From NCBI GenBank assembly GCA_013374015.1, contig BLLL01000004.1:23353-87352 (forward strand): DNA of 64,000 bases, read 5' to 3'. This stretch comes from Candidatus Desulfovibrio kirbyi. Its GTDB lineage: Bacteria > Desulfobacterota > Desulfovibrionia > Desulfovibrionales > Desulfovibrionaceae. The notes beneath the pieces were generated by a model. That model searched no databases. It was not told where the DNA came from and saw only the letters and a program-made list of their open reading frames with translations. Both the position numbers and the translations under genes were made by a program. Numbering within the stretch: the first letter of the stretch is position 1; every line of letters starts with the position of its first letter. Of the stretch, positions 47,001 to 56,111 are shown in pieces.

Positions 47001-47664
47001 CAGAGCGCTTAAAAATGGTCTTGAGCATACAGTGCGTGAATTGCAGGAGCATCGACACGGAATTGAAGCTCTCCCCTCTACCGGAGTCCCCGGCAAGCTG
47101 CGTCAGGATTTGTCCGATGAACTAGCGCAAGTCAACGAACGTCTTGGCAGCGACAATTTTTTTGTGCATCAGGCCGATTTAAACACGGCTCTAACCGCAG
47201 TCATGAGCGCTGTACGCGATGCGGCCATCGCCATGACGCTAAATCAAAGGAAAGAGATTCAGGAAGCTGCGCGAACCATTTCCAGAATGCCGGAGTGGAG
47301 CGGACTGAATGAGGCTGAACAGTCAGGCGTCCTTGGTAAAATAGACTCCATAGCGATAGATAACGCTGAAGATTTGGCCGGTATTAAAAAACTTCTTAAT
47401 CAAGCTTATGACATTCGTTCGGAATTGGACGCTATCCGTGACGGTATAGTCAAAATCGCCAATGAACGTCGTATAGACAGAAAGGAAGCTACTCGTCCAG
47501 AAAACAATGAGACTGATGGAACCAAAAGAACGCGCAGTTTAAAAATCCCTGCGACTATCAGCAGCGCAGCGGAGTTGGAAGCACTCATACGTTCTCTTCA
47601 GGAAATTAAAACTGAACTGGCGGCTTACAGCGTTATTGAAGTCGCTATTACCATAGAGAAGTAA
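44035..47664 (+). CDS. brxC: BREX protein BrxC (large P-loop ATPase)
   Basis: A 1209-residue ATPase of the BrxC/PglY family and the largest non-methylase subunit of BREX. Walker A is GFYGSGKSS (about 75-83) and Walker B is FIIDEVGQYIG (about 262-272). Long helical regions make up the C-terminal half. I chose GTG 44035 because AAGGAGG sits eight bases upstream; an ATG at 44008 lies inside brxB and has no ribosome site. It is followed two bases later by pglX. Confidence 0.95.
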   Translation: MTTQIKELFDPAKDIYRTIEKVITYGASQEARLKAEITEYVATESIEEQFERLLTRMQEAMDSGGGNEVGVWVSGFYGSGKSSFTKYLGLALDESVKIEGQPFLKMLQDRFAKPQTRALLSALAARYPAAVVLLDLASDMLAGATMESVSNVLYYKVLQWAGYSKNLKVAALERKLRKDGRYAEFATRIQQEAGSPWKDLQNDSLVHDSLVPEIAHELYPQFFKTPTSFTTEPADIIQFETDRVREMLDIVREHTGKEFVVFIIDEVGQYIGSRPALIHNLDGLEKNLKEIGQGKAWIIGTAQQTLTEDDPRAALNSPELYKLKDRFPITVDLESNDIKEICWRRLLSKSSNGAQTLEVMFDSSGQSLRHNTKLHDARYYDSDFDKSSFVKLYPFLPAHFDILLHLLGALAKSTGGIGLRSAIKVIQDILVEGPEHQDPVGNKPVGWLATTVTIYDVLERDIRRAFPSIHKALGKVGIRFPGSAVHSDVAKTVAVLQILGNMPVSAQNVAGLMHPKVDAPSKRTEVDAAVTELIKDSLVPFGEKDGNLCFFNEKLNDIDKERAQIPIKSIETRRIINNALRETFSPLPSVRLHGTLTVTSGLKVTSGSNSTIALAGETHAVQSVVEFVEPQDYDAVKSRLIEESRQYSAQNIIYILARSSQELSEKTIEIYRCSEIVQRHSNDPDAEVKDYCAAQNDYSAKLNAELERQLKQCLSQGSFIFRGQATAADSIAPDVIDAAQKNLGMVAEQVFHRYNEAPGRVDTQVAEKFLRIGNLQAVNTSVDPLGLVQVVSGTPRINTAHKALVSIHDYIDRSGMVEGRRLSDYFTGAPFGWSPDTLRYLIAALLLAGEIKLKVSGREVTVNGQQVIEALRTNNSFKPIGVSLRSERPSIEVLAKAAERLTILAGDTVIPLEDAISKSAAKLFPKLQYQFGPLAERLKTLYLPGEDRIRALNQDLTDVLLTDASDAPQRLGGEESPLYESLKWATEADRALKNGLEHTVRELQEHRHGIEALPSTGVPGKLRQDLSDELAQVNERLGSDNFFVHQADLNTALTAVMSAVRDAAIAMTLNQRKEIQEAARTISRMPEWSGLNEAEQSGVLGKIDSIAIDNAEDLAGIKKLLNQAYDIRSELDAIRDGIVKIANERRIDRKEATRPENNETDGTKRTRSLKIPATISSAAELEALIRSLQEIKTELAAYSVIEVAITIEK

Positions 47665-47666
47665 GT

Positions 47667-50600
47667 ATGGCCTTTGATCAGACTACCCGTAATCGTCTCG
47701 CCCGTTTTGTCGGAGATGCCCGCACTTTGCTGGCTGATGAATTCACCCGTCAGCTTCAGAATGAATATGGGCTTGACCCTATCAGCGGTGATGTGGCCGA
47801 TTTTTCCTCTTTAGGTCATTTGGATGATGCGAGACGGGAAACAGCCCGTATGCTTCGTGCCACATTGGAGCATTACCTCTCGACTGCGGACGCATCAACT
47901 CCAGCCAAAGCAAAAAAAGCTTTTCAAGACACCCTTCAGCGCATAGCGCGAGAACAGGCTTTTACCGTCCTCAACCGTTTGTGTGCGTTGCGCATGGCCG
48001 AAGCGCGAGGATTGCTCATTGAATCTATAGGCAAGGGCTATCAGTCCCAAGGCTTTCAGCTTTACCAAAGACTGGCTGGTTCGGCCCTTGGAGAAACCGG
48101 CGATTGCTATCGGCATTTTCTTTTCAGCATCTTTGACGAGTTCGCTATTGACTTGTCCTCACTATTTAATCGTTTCAGCCCACAGGGCAGGCTGTTTCCA
48201 GGTGAGTCAGCATTGTTGGCGCTGCTGGAACAAATAAATCATCACGAGCTTGAGCCGCTCTGGGCGGAAGACGAAACCCTCGGCTGGATGTATCAGTATT
48301 TTAATCAAAAAACGGAGCGAGATGCTATGCGCCAAGCATCACGTTCTCCGAGAAACTCCAGAGAGATGGCTGTCCGTAACCAGTTTTTTACACCACGCTA
48401 TGTGGTGGAATTTCTGACAGACAATACCTTGGGGCGTATCTGGTACGAAATGACCAAAGGGGAAACCTCGCTCAAGGAGGCTTGTCACTATCTGGTGCGA
48501 CGGCCACATGAAATTTTTTTGGCTCAGGGAGAAAAAGCCCCAGAGGGCGATGATATCCCAGAGGGATTGTCACAGGAAGAACTTATAAAACAGCCGGTGC
48601 ATATACCTTCCCGGACTATGAAAGACCCACGTGATATACGCGTTCTTGACCCTGCCTGTGGCTCCGGACACTTCCTGCTGTATGCTTTTGACCTACTGGA
48701 ACGCATTTATGAGGAAGCATATAATGACGATTCCAGCTCAAAGTCCGACATTACCGGCAAAACTCTCAAGGATGATTTTAAGACAATAGATGACCTGCGC
48801 CGGAATATCCCCAAATTGATTGTTGAGCATAACCTGCACGGCATTGACATTGACCCGCGCGCCGTTCAGATTGCCGGACTTTCCCTGTGGCTGCGAGCGC
48901 ACAGGGCATGGAAGAACCAAGGTGTCCGCCTCGAAGAGAGGCCAAGGATTCAGCGTACCAGTATTGTTTGCGCTGAACCAATGCCCGGCGAAATCGATAT
49001 GCTGAATGAGTTTGTCGAAAACTTGCGGCCGAAATTACTAGGGCAACTGGTCAAAATCATCTTTGAAAAAATGAAACTCGCAGGTGAGGCCGGAAGCCTG
49101 CTGAAAATTGAAGAAGAAATCAAAACTGCTGTTGACGATGCCCGTCAACAATATGAGCAAAACCTTATTGAAGATAAAAAATCTTCCGGCTACCTCCCTA
49201 GCATGGCGCCTAAACGACAGAATACGCTATTGGACTTTACAGGATTGCCGAAATTTAAGGATTTTTGGAATCAAGCTGAAAATATGCTGATTGGTGCCTT
49301 GCGCAAATATGCAGAGGAGACTGAAGGCGGCTATGGATTTAGTTGGAGGTTATTTTCAGAGGATGCAGCTAGAGGGTTTGCATTTATTGATTTGTGCCGA
49401 AAGCGGTATGACGTAGTATTGATGAATCCTCCTTTCGGTGCATCGAGTAAGGAATCAAAAGAAATCATTGAAGAATATTATCCAAGGACAAAAGGTAACG
49501 TCCTTGCCAATTTTATTGAACGAACTTTGGATCTCACGACTGATAATGGCATTGTTGGAGCCATTTCAAGCCGTACACCTTTCTTTTTAACGTCATTTGA
49601 GAAATTAAGAGCTGAAGTCTTTGGCAAATATGGCTCCATCAGCCTAATGGCAGATTTGGGCGATGGCGTATTGGAAGCAATGGTAGAAACAGCAATTTAT
49701 ACAATTTACAAAACAGTACATGATAAAGAAGATTCAATATTTTTTAGACTTTTGACTGATGATGATAAAGAATCAGAGTTACAACGATTAACTAATGATT
49801 GTATTCATGGAAACATATCTGCTAAAATTTTCTTAATAAACACCAAACAATTCAGTTTGTTAAATGGAATCCCTTATGCCTATTGGGTTTCGCAAGATAC
49901 GATTCAAACCATAGGTACACACCATCGTATTGAAGGAAATATGGCTTCAATTCGAGTTGGATTGCAAACTGGCGATAATTTTCGGTTTTTGAGATGCTTG
50001 TGGGAGATACCACCATATACCCAGGTGCCATCGGCAATGCAATACAATGCTCGGCAGGAAATTCGCCATCAATGTCTTATTGAGTTGAGTACGGATAAAA
50101 AATGGGTTCCTTTTTCAAAAACAGAAGCTGCATCTCCTTGGTTCTCACCAATTACTTTGGTCGCGAATTTCTCCGGCAACGGATATGAATTAAGAAATTT
50201 CACCAACGATGCTGGGAAGCTACGTTCAGCGCTCAGGAGTGAACAAGAATATTTTAAACCCGGTTTCAGCTACATGCTCCGCTCAACGCGGCTAGTGCCT
50301 TATTTGATCCCGGCAGGGGTGATACCTGCGGCTCCCGTATCTGTGGTTTTCCCTTTTTCAACTTATGAATACGCAACACTAGGCATCTGTGCCTCAAATA
50401 TTGGTTCAGCAATTGCTCGATTTAAAGGAGGCAACTTTTCGGGTTCTGTATTTCAGGCTAGTTTAATTCAGGGGTTACCCGCCAGTGAATTCTCTGAAGA
50501 GACCTTGCAACAAATTAAAGCCCATGTTGATTCTGAGGTAAATAAACGCCGCGCCGTGGTGCAGTGCTTTGAGCCTTTTCAAGAGTTTACATTGCCGGCA

Positions 50601-51971
50601 TGGATTCACCCAAATAAAAATGGTGATACCGTTTGGGATTTATACTCACTTTTTGGCAGAGATTTGGAAAATCGAATCGCTGAAGCCATCGGACTTAACC
50701 CAGAACAACTTGCTGAACTGGAACGGGATATCCGCGAAGCAGTTTCCATCAGAATACAATCTAAAGACAGAGAATCCTCTGATCCTCCTGATGAGGATGC
50801 TGAAGACAATCAGGAATTGAATGTAGAACTCATCAAAGAAACACCGGAGTTAAAGGCAATCGGTTTGGTTATGTATGTAGTCGGCATCGCCTTTGGGCGT
50901 TGGGATATACGCATGGCAATTGATCAGACGCTCGCCCCCGATTTGCCTGCCCCATTTGATCCCCTGCCTGTTTGCCCCCCGGCAATGCTTGTAGGCTCTG
51001 ACGGTTTGCCAGCCACCTCTGGTGGCATTGCCAGCGAAGAATGGCTTCGCGACCGCATTGACGCAGGAACGCTGCCCAATATCAGTTCTGCGTATGCTGT
51101 GTCCATTCCAGACGACAAATACCCCATTCAAGTCGCGTGGCATGGTGTTTTAGCTGATGATCCAACCAGCGCCTGGGACATTTCAGACAGGAGCAGACGC
51201 GTTTTCCAAAAGATTTTCAATGAACAGTGCGAAGATACCGAAACGCAGGTGTGCGGACTTCTAGGCGTTAATTCTCTGAGTGACTATTTGCGAAAGCAAT
51301 CCGGCTTTTTTGCAGATCATCTCAGCAACTATTCAAAAAACCGCCGTAAAGCCCCCATCTACTGGCCCCTTTCCACCGCCTCCGGCGCATATACGCTCTG
51401 GCTTTATTATCACCGCTTGAACAGCCAAACTCTATACACTTGCATCAACGATTTTGTTGACCCTAAGCTCAAGCAATTTACCGAAAATATTGGCGGTCTG
51501 CGCGGAAGAAACGACAGGACTACCACCCAGGAACGCGACCTTGAACGCCTGACAGACCTAGAGCAGGAGTTGAAAGATTTCCGCGATGAGTTATTGCGCA
51601 TTGCTACCTTCTGGAAACCCAACCTCAACGATGGAGTGCAAATAACAGCCGCCCCCCTCTGGAAGTTATTTCAGCACAGGCAGTGGCGTACACTGCTCAA
51701 GGATACTTGGGAAAAACTGGAAGCTGGCGACTACGACTGGGCGCATCTGGCTTTGTCTATTTGGCCGGATAGAGTTGTCCGCGCCAGCCACAAAGACCAC
51801 AGCTACGCCATTGTCCACGACCTTGAGGACAATCTCTGGCATGAAGTGGAAATACCAAGGCGTGGCCGTGGCAGGGCGCAAGGCGAGACAGCCACTGAAT
51901 GGCGGCCTAAAGATTTAAGCGAGAGCGATTTGCAGGCAATTATCGAAGAAGTTAAAACACGGCGACATTAA
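47667..51971 (+). CDS. pglX: BREX adenine methyltransferase PglX
   Basis: N6-adenine methyltransferase that marks the host genome at a non-palindromic site and is needed for BREX defence. Motif I is LDPACGSGHF (about 326-335), and motif IV is LMNPPFG with NPPF at about 587-590. The 1434 residues are longer than the roughly 1200 usual for type 1 PglX. The extra length is spread through the middle and the acidic C-terminal third. Bases 49690-50560, coding for the presumed target-recognition part, are clearly more AT-rich than the flanks. The frame is intact. Confidence 0.95.
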   Translation: MAFDQTTRNRLARFVGDARTLLADEFTRQLQNEYGLDPISGDVADFSSLGHLDDARRETARMLRATLEHYLSTADASTPAKAKKAFQDTLQRIAREQAFTVLNRLCALRMAEARGLLIESIGKGYQSQGFQLYQRLAGSALGETGDCYRHFLFSIFDEFAIDLSSLFNRFSPQGRLFPGESALLALLEQINHHELEPLWAEDETLGWMYQYFNQKTERDAMRQASRSPRNSREMAVRNQFFTPRYVVEFLTDNTLGRIWYEMTKGETSLKEACHYLVRRPHEIFLAQGEKAPEGDDIPEGLSQEELIKQPVHIPSRTMKDPRDIRVLDPACGSGHFLLYAFDLLERIYEEAYNDDSSSKSDITGKTLKDDFKTIDDLRRNIPKLIVEHNLHGIDIDPRAVQIAGLSLWLRAHRAWKNQGVRLEERPRIQRTSIVCAEPMPGEIDMLNEFVENLRPKLLGQLVKIIFEKMKLAGEAGSLLKIEEEIKTAVDDARQQYEQNLIEDKKSSGYLPSMAPKRQNTLLDFTGLPKFKDFWNQAENMLIGALRKYAEETEGGYGFSWRLFSEDAARGFAFIDLCRKRYDVVLMNPPFGASSKESKEIIEEYYPRTKGNVLANFIERTLDLTTDNGIVGAISSRTPFFLTSFEKLRAEVFGKYGSISLMADLGDGVLEAMVETAIYTIYKTVHDKEDSIFFRLLTDDDKESELQRLTNDCIHGNISAKIFLINTKQFSLLNGIPYAYWVSQDTIQTIGTHHRIEGNMASIRVGLQTGDNFRFLRCLWEIPPYTQVPSAMQYNARQEIRHQCLIELSTDKKWVPFSKTEAASPWFSPITLVANFSGNGYELRNFTNDAGKLRSALRSEQEYFKPGFSYMLRSTRLVPYLIPAGVIPAAPVSVVFPFSTYEYATLGICASNIGSAIARFKGGNFSGSVFQASLIQGLPASEFSEETLQQIKAHVDSEVNKRRAVVQCFEPFQEFTLPAWIHPNKNGDTVWDLYSLFGRDLENRIAEAIGLNPEQLAELERDIREAVSIRIQSKDRESSDPPDEDAEDNQELNVELIKETPELKAIGLVMYVVGIAFGRWDIRMAIDQTLAPDLPAPFDPLPVCPPAMLVGSDGLPATSGGIASEEWLRDRIDAGTLPNISSAYAVSIPDDKYPIQVAWHGVLADDPTSAWDISDRSRRVFQKIFNEQCEDTETQVCGLLGVNSLSDYLRKQSGFFADHLSNYSKNRRKAPIYWPLSTASGAYTLWLYYHRLNSQTLYTCINDFVDPKLKQFTENIGGLRGRNDRTTTQERDLERLTDLEQELKDFRDELLRIATFWKPNLNDGVQITAAPLWKLFQHRQWRTLLKDTWEKLEAGDYDWAHLALSIWPDRVVRASHKDHSYAIVHDLEDNLWHEVEIPRRGRGRAQGETATEWRPKDLSESDLQAIIEEVKTRRH

Positions 51972-51991
51972 GGGATAATAGGAGAATAGTA

Positions 51992-53008
51992 ATGCTCAAT
52001 AAAATTGAACTCAAAAATTTTGGGCCGCTCCCCAAACTGGATTGGCAGAATCTTGGCGCAATCAATTTGGTGATTGGTGAAAACGGCGCAGGGAAGACCT
52101 TTCTGCTGAAAGCTCTGTACAGCGTTATGCGAACCATTGAGGAACACAAGCGCGGCGACGACAAGCGCACAGCCGCCGAGATTCTCAATGAAAATCTTTA
52201 CTGGACGTTTCAACCGGAAAAAATCGGCGACCTGGTTACCAAGGGCGCGGATGCAGCTTTGTCCTGTTCAGTACAGTTTAATCAGCAAACTTTCGCTTAC
52301 AGCTTCGGCAAAGACACAACCAAACAAATTTCTTCACTTGAAAATGATATTCCACGCAGATTTAGCAATTCCGTTTTTTTGCCCGCTAAAGAAGTCCTCT
52401 CCATCGATCATATTATTCTCAAATCTCGTGAACGGGACAAAACTTTTGGCTTCGACAACACCTATCTTGATCTTGCGCGGGCAATTCGACCTTTGTCGGA
52501 AGCTGAAGGATATATAGCGCCTGAAAATGACGATCTTGCTCGTAACAAACTGGAAGAAATTCTTGGTGGGCGTGTTGTGTATGATACAAAATCCAAGCGC
52601 TGGCATTTTCACAAGGGTAATCAAAAATTTTCCATTGGTGTGACAGCGGAAGGGATCAAAAAAATAGGTATACTCAATACCTTATTGGCAAACGGCTATC
52701 TGGAGCCAGACTCCATAGTCTTTATGGACGAGCCGGAATCTTCCCTGCATCCAAAAGCTATTTCAGGGCTTCTGGACATAGTGACGCTGCTTGCCGGAAG
52801 TGGCATCCAATTTTTTCTTGCTAGCCACTCCTACTTCGTGGTGAAAAAGTTGTTTTTGATTGCACAAGAGAAAAAGATGTCCATTCCGGTTATTTCAGAG
52901 CAAGGCGGGCAATGGCTCACCAACAACCTCCTGGACGGAATGCCGAAAAATGACATCCTCGATGAGTCAGTGCGGCTGTATAAAGAAGAAGTGAGGTTGG
53001 CGTTATAA
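51992..53008 (+). CDS. AAA15/OLD-like ATPase inserted in the BREX operon
   Basis: A 338-residue ATPase of the RecF/SMC-like AAA15 type. Walker A is IGENGAGKTFLL (about 29-40), Walker B is VFMDEPESSLHPKA (about 243-256), and a D-loop/H-switch FFLASHSYFV follows. No TOPRIM nuclease is attached, unlike OLD proteins. It lies between pglX and pglZ and is not a core BREX gene. The next gene starts on its last base (TAATG), so they form a pair. A sensor ATPase controlling the partner nuclease is likely by analogy with other ATPase-effector defence pairs. Confidence 0.88.
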   Translation: MLNKIELKNFGPLPKLDWQNLGAINLVIGENGAGKTFLLKALYSVMRTIEEHKRGDDKRTAAEILNENLYWTFQPEKIGDLVTKGADAALSCSVQFNQQTFAYSFGKDTTKQISSLENDIPRRFSNSVFLPAKEVLSIDHIILKSRERDKTFGFDNTYLDLARAIRPLSEAEGYIAPENDDLARNKLEEILGGRVVYDTKSKRWHFHKGNQKFSIGVTAEGIKKIGILNTLLANGYLEPDSIVFMDEPESSLHPKAISGLLDIVTLLAGSGIQFFLASHSYFVVKKLFLIAQEKKMSIPVISEQGGQWLTNNLLDGMPKNDILDESVRLYKEEVRLAL

Positions 53009-53547
53009 TGCCCACCGAACCTATTATCGAATCAGGCATGACATTCGGCCCATATCCTGATGGTTACTGTTTTCATATTGAAAACAGCACTGTCTATCAA
53101 GACATACGCCACGATGGCGTGTGGATGGCGGAATTTTTGTTGTTGCGTGACACTGAAGAAAATCAGCCGGTCATGTGGGTAGTTGAGGCCAAATCCAGCA
53201 GCCCACATCCTCAACCACGGCTGAACTTTGACAAATTTATCACCGAAATCTATGAAAAACTGCTCAACGCCTTTTATCTGACCTTGGCATCACGATTGGG
53301 AAGATACGCTGATGGCCAGAAGGACTTACCGGAGCCATTCAAAAATCTTGATCTGTCGCAAACTGGAGTTCGTTTTGTTCTGGTGATCCATGGACATAGG
53401 GAAGAATGGCTCCACGACATAAAATATGCACTTGAGCAGACGCTTAATCCTGCTATTAAAATTTGGGCGTGTGGCTCCAACGCTGTTGTTGTTCTCAACG
53501 ATGAACTTGCACGGGAATGTGGTCTAATTCATGCTGACCATAGATAG
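53008..53547 (+). CDS. Small nuclease-like partner of the AAA15 ATPase
   Basis: A 179-residue protein I do not recognise as a named family. An acidic residue in MAEFLLLRD (Glu42) and VVEAKSSS with Glu60 and Lys62 resemble the E...ExK core of PD-(D/E)XK nucleases, followed by a long helix (KFITEIYEKLLNAFYLTL). Its start codon overlaps the stop of the ATPase. I infer an effector nuclease held in check by the ATPase; an inactive structural subunit is the alternative. pglZ follows after 36 bases. Confidence 0.65.
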   Translation: MPTEPIIESGMTFGPYPDGYCFHIENSTVYQDIRHDGVWMAEFLLLRDTEENQPVMWVVEAKSSSPHPQPRLNFDKFITEIYEKLLNAFYLTLASRLGRYADGQKDLPEPFKNLDLSQTGVRFVLVIHGHREEWLHDIKYALEQTLNPAIKIWACGSNAVVVLNDELARECGLIHADHR

Positions 53548-53583
53548 TCGCCAAATGGCAGAAAGTGACTATGAGGGGAATTC

Positions 53584-56109
53584 ATGCCCAAGACTATAAA
53601 ACAATTTATACAGGACAATGTGCTGCGAGTTAGGCTAAAAAAGTCAAATGCGCTTGTTGTCTATGATCCAGACTGCCGTTACCGAGAACTTTGCTTGGAA
53701 CTGGCTGATGAACGCCTTGTTGTGGTTGATGCGACTGAAAGCAGTATTGAGAGCCGAGAGCAAGCAATGCTTGCCCTGCAATCCATCGCCAAGACCGACC
53801 AGCCATGTGATAGCCTGCTTGTGTACGTTCCAGTCAAACGCCCTGTTACAGATGAAGAAAGACAGCAAGATCCATTTGCTGTGTACGGAGTGCTTGGAGC
53901 GGAATTTCCAAATAGTGACGGAGATGAGTATCTCAGCCTATGCCTGAAAGCTAAACCGGACTTTGCAACAGAGATCCGTCGCGTCTTTACTGAAAATCCC
54001 AATCCCTCTTTCGCAGTAATTGACGCCGTAGGCGGCGGGAAAAACTGGCCCACATTGCGGGCTGCTCTTGGAGTAGAATCGGCGCGGGATATTCTTATAG
54101 CTCTTCTTGCTCCTAATAAACAAAAAGAAGCGCTCAAAGGTCAAACAGGATGGGTGTCAGAAGCCAAGACATTGTTTATAAACACTCTTGGTCTTAGATT
54201 GAAGACGCAAAGTATCAACTATTCGGCCATAGCAGATGAATTATGGCGTTTTGTGCTGTTTAGCGAATTTGTCTTGGATCTGCCCGGTACTTTGCCTTTG
54301 TCGCTCGCTGATGTTCCTCATGCTGCACAGGAAGCGAAACCATTGATTGATGATTTGTGTGACTTCCTGCGCGACTCGCAATTAAACCGTTCACTCTACA
54401 TAGAACGGGCGGAAGCGATAGAAAAAGAACTGGATATCCCTGCCGTTTGCAAAGATGTTGACGATTTCGGGCAGCGCGACACTTTTCCTATAGAAGAACG
54501 AACTTTTTTTATCCAGGCCGCTGACGCGTTGCGGCGCGACGATATAGATAAAGTGCGCCGCATTATTAAACAGCACATGGGGTCTGTGTGGGTTAGTCGC
54601 GGGGAAAGCCAAGTACAATGGCAACTTTTACGAGCAGCCGTGCAATTAGTGGAAGCCTGTGATGACGCGGAACGCCAACTCCCTGAGCATACCAAATCGC
54701 AAAATGCTTTAATAGATTTCTATGCGACTCATCTCAGGGAAACAGATCGCCTTCAAAGGGAATTTGAACAGGCAGAACGCAGTTTGCTTGATAAGCAGGA
54801 CGGTCTTGATGATGTTATTGCACATGCGCGTTCTGTCTATCGCAAATTAACGGATAAATCCCAGAATGTGTTTATCCATCATCTGGAAAATTCAGGGTGG
54901 CCTCCCGCAGGACGATTATCCAATAGCGATGTGTTCGACAAGTTGGTTTCTCCTAACTTGCAGGAAAGCGGTAGGCGGGTTGCGCTGCTTCTTGTGGACG
55001 CTCTTCGGTATGAGCTTGGCATGGAACTCCAAAAATTGTTGGCATCGGAAGGTCAAGTCGATATTCAGCCCGCTTTCGCGCAACTTCCAAGTACAACACC
55101 GGTCGGCATGGCCAGCCTTTTGCCCGGAGCGGGCAACGCCATGCAAATTGTAAATCGTGAAGGCAAAGCGGCGGTTGTTTTCGATGGTCAACACCTCGCT
55201 CAGGTCACACAGCGTATGGATGTGCTGAAAAAACGTTTTGGAGACCGCTTTACAGAGATGCAACTGGACGAATTTGTACGTGGGAAAAAAGTAATCGCCG
55301 AAGGAGTAGAGCTTTTTGTCCTGCGTAACAATTCCATTGACCACCAAATGGAGTTCTCCGCTGACATGGGCTTACGGCTTGTTTCGGATGTTTTGAACCT
55401 GATCCGAGCTGCCATCCACAAACTTGGACAACTCGGCTTTAAAGATGCCTATATTGTTGCAGATCATGGCTTCTATCTGAATACAACGACCGATGCCGGT
55501 GATGTCTGTGCAGCACCACCTGGAAATTGGATCAACGTGCATGAGCGATGCCTTCTGGGAGATGGAACCGCAGATTCAGCAAATTATGTGATTTCAGCCC
55601 CGCAATTAGGCATACGGGGTGATTTTAATCAGCTTGCCGGGCCCAGAGCAATGGTTTCCTACCGTTCCGGCGAAGTATATTTCCACGGTGGAGCATCCTT
55701 GCAAGAAACAGTTGTGCCTGTAATTGTGGTTCATTTACAGGGAGTAACTGCCCAGGTGACGCGACCAGTCAAACTAAACCTTAGCTATAAGCGTGGGGCG
55801 TCCAAAGTCACTACACGACTCCCTGTGATTGAGGTTAAGGCACCACCTGCTGATTTGTTGTCTATGGATTCAACCTTTGCAATCCTAATTGAAGCGCATG
55901 ACGCACAAAACAATGTCATCGGCGAAGCCAAAACGGGCCCGAAGGTCAACCCAACCACGCATACGCTTTCCATAAAGCCAGGAGATACTATACCGGTTAC
56001 CCTGCGACTTGATCTTGAATTTGAAGGCAAATTTACTGTAAAGGCGTCTGACCCTGTTACAATGACGACATACGGCATATTGAAGCTAGAAACTAATTAT
56101 GTGGTGTAA
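53584..56109 (+). CDS. pglZ: BREX protein PglZ (alkaline-phosphatase superfamily)
   Basis: The 841-residue hallmark BREX protein. The metalloenzyme core shows ALLLVDALRYELG (about 466-478) with the nucleophile-region Asp, and VADHGFYLN (about 625-633) with metal-binding Asp and His. It is flanked by helical domains, and a C-terminal beta-domain ends the chain. GAGGGG precedes ATG 53584. Its biochemical role in defence is not settled. The frame is intact. Confidence 0.95.
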   Translation: MPKTIKQFIQDNVLRVRLKKSNALVVYDPDCRYRELCLELADERLVVVDATESSIESREQAMLALQSIAKTDQPCDSLLVYVPVKRPVTDEERQQDPFAVYGVLGAEFPNSDGDEYLSLCLKAKPDFATEIRRVFTENPNPSFAVIDAVGGGKNWPTLRAALGVESARDILIALLAPNKQKEALKGQTGWVSEAKTLFINTLGLRLKTQSINYSAIADELWRFVLFSEFVLDLPGTLPLSLADVPHAAQEAKPLIDDLCDFLRDSQLNRSLYIERAEAIEKELDIPAVCKDVDDFGQRDTFPIEERTFFIQAADALRRDDIDKVRRIIKQHMGSVWVSRGESQVQWQLLRAAVQLVEACDDAERQLPEHTKSQNALIDFYATHLRETDRLQREFEQAERSLLDKQDGLDDVIAHARSVYRKLTDKSQNVFIHHLENSGWPPAGRLSNSDVFDKLVSPNLQESGRRVALLLVDALRYELGMELQKLLASEGQVDIQPAFAQLPSTTPVGMASLLPGAGNAMQIVNREGKAAVVFDGQHLAQVTQRMDVLKKRFGDRFTEMQLDEFVRGKKVIAEGVELFVLRNNSIDHQMEFSADMGLRLVSDVLNLIRAAIHKLGQLGFKDAYIVADHGFYLNTTTDAGDVCAAPPGNWINVHERCLLGDGTADSANYVISAPQLGIRGDFNQLAGPRAMVSYRSGEVYFHGGASLQETVVPVIVVHLQGVTAQVTRPVKLNLSYKRGASKVTTRLPVIEVKAPPADLLSMDSTFAILIEAHDAQNNVIGEAKTGPKVNPTTHTLSIKPGDTIPVTLRLDLEFEGKFTVKASDPVTMTTYGILKLETNYVV

Positions 56110-56111
56110 TT

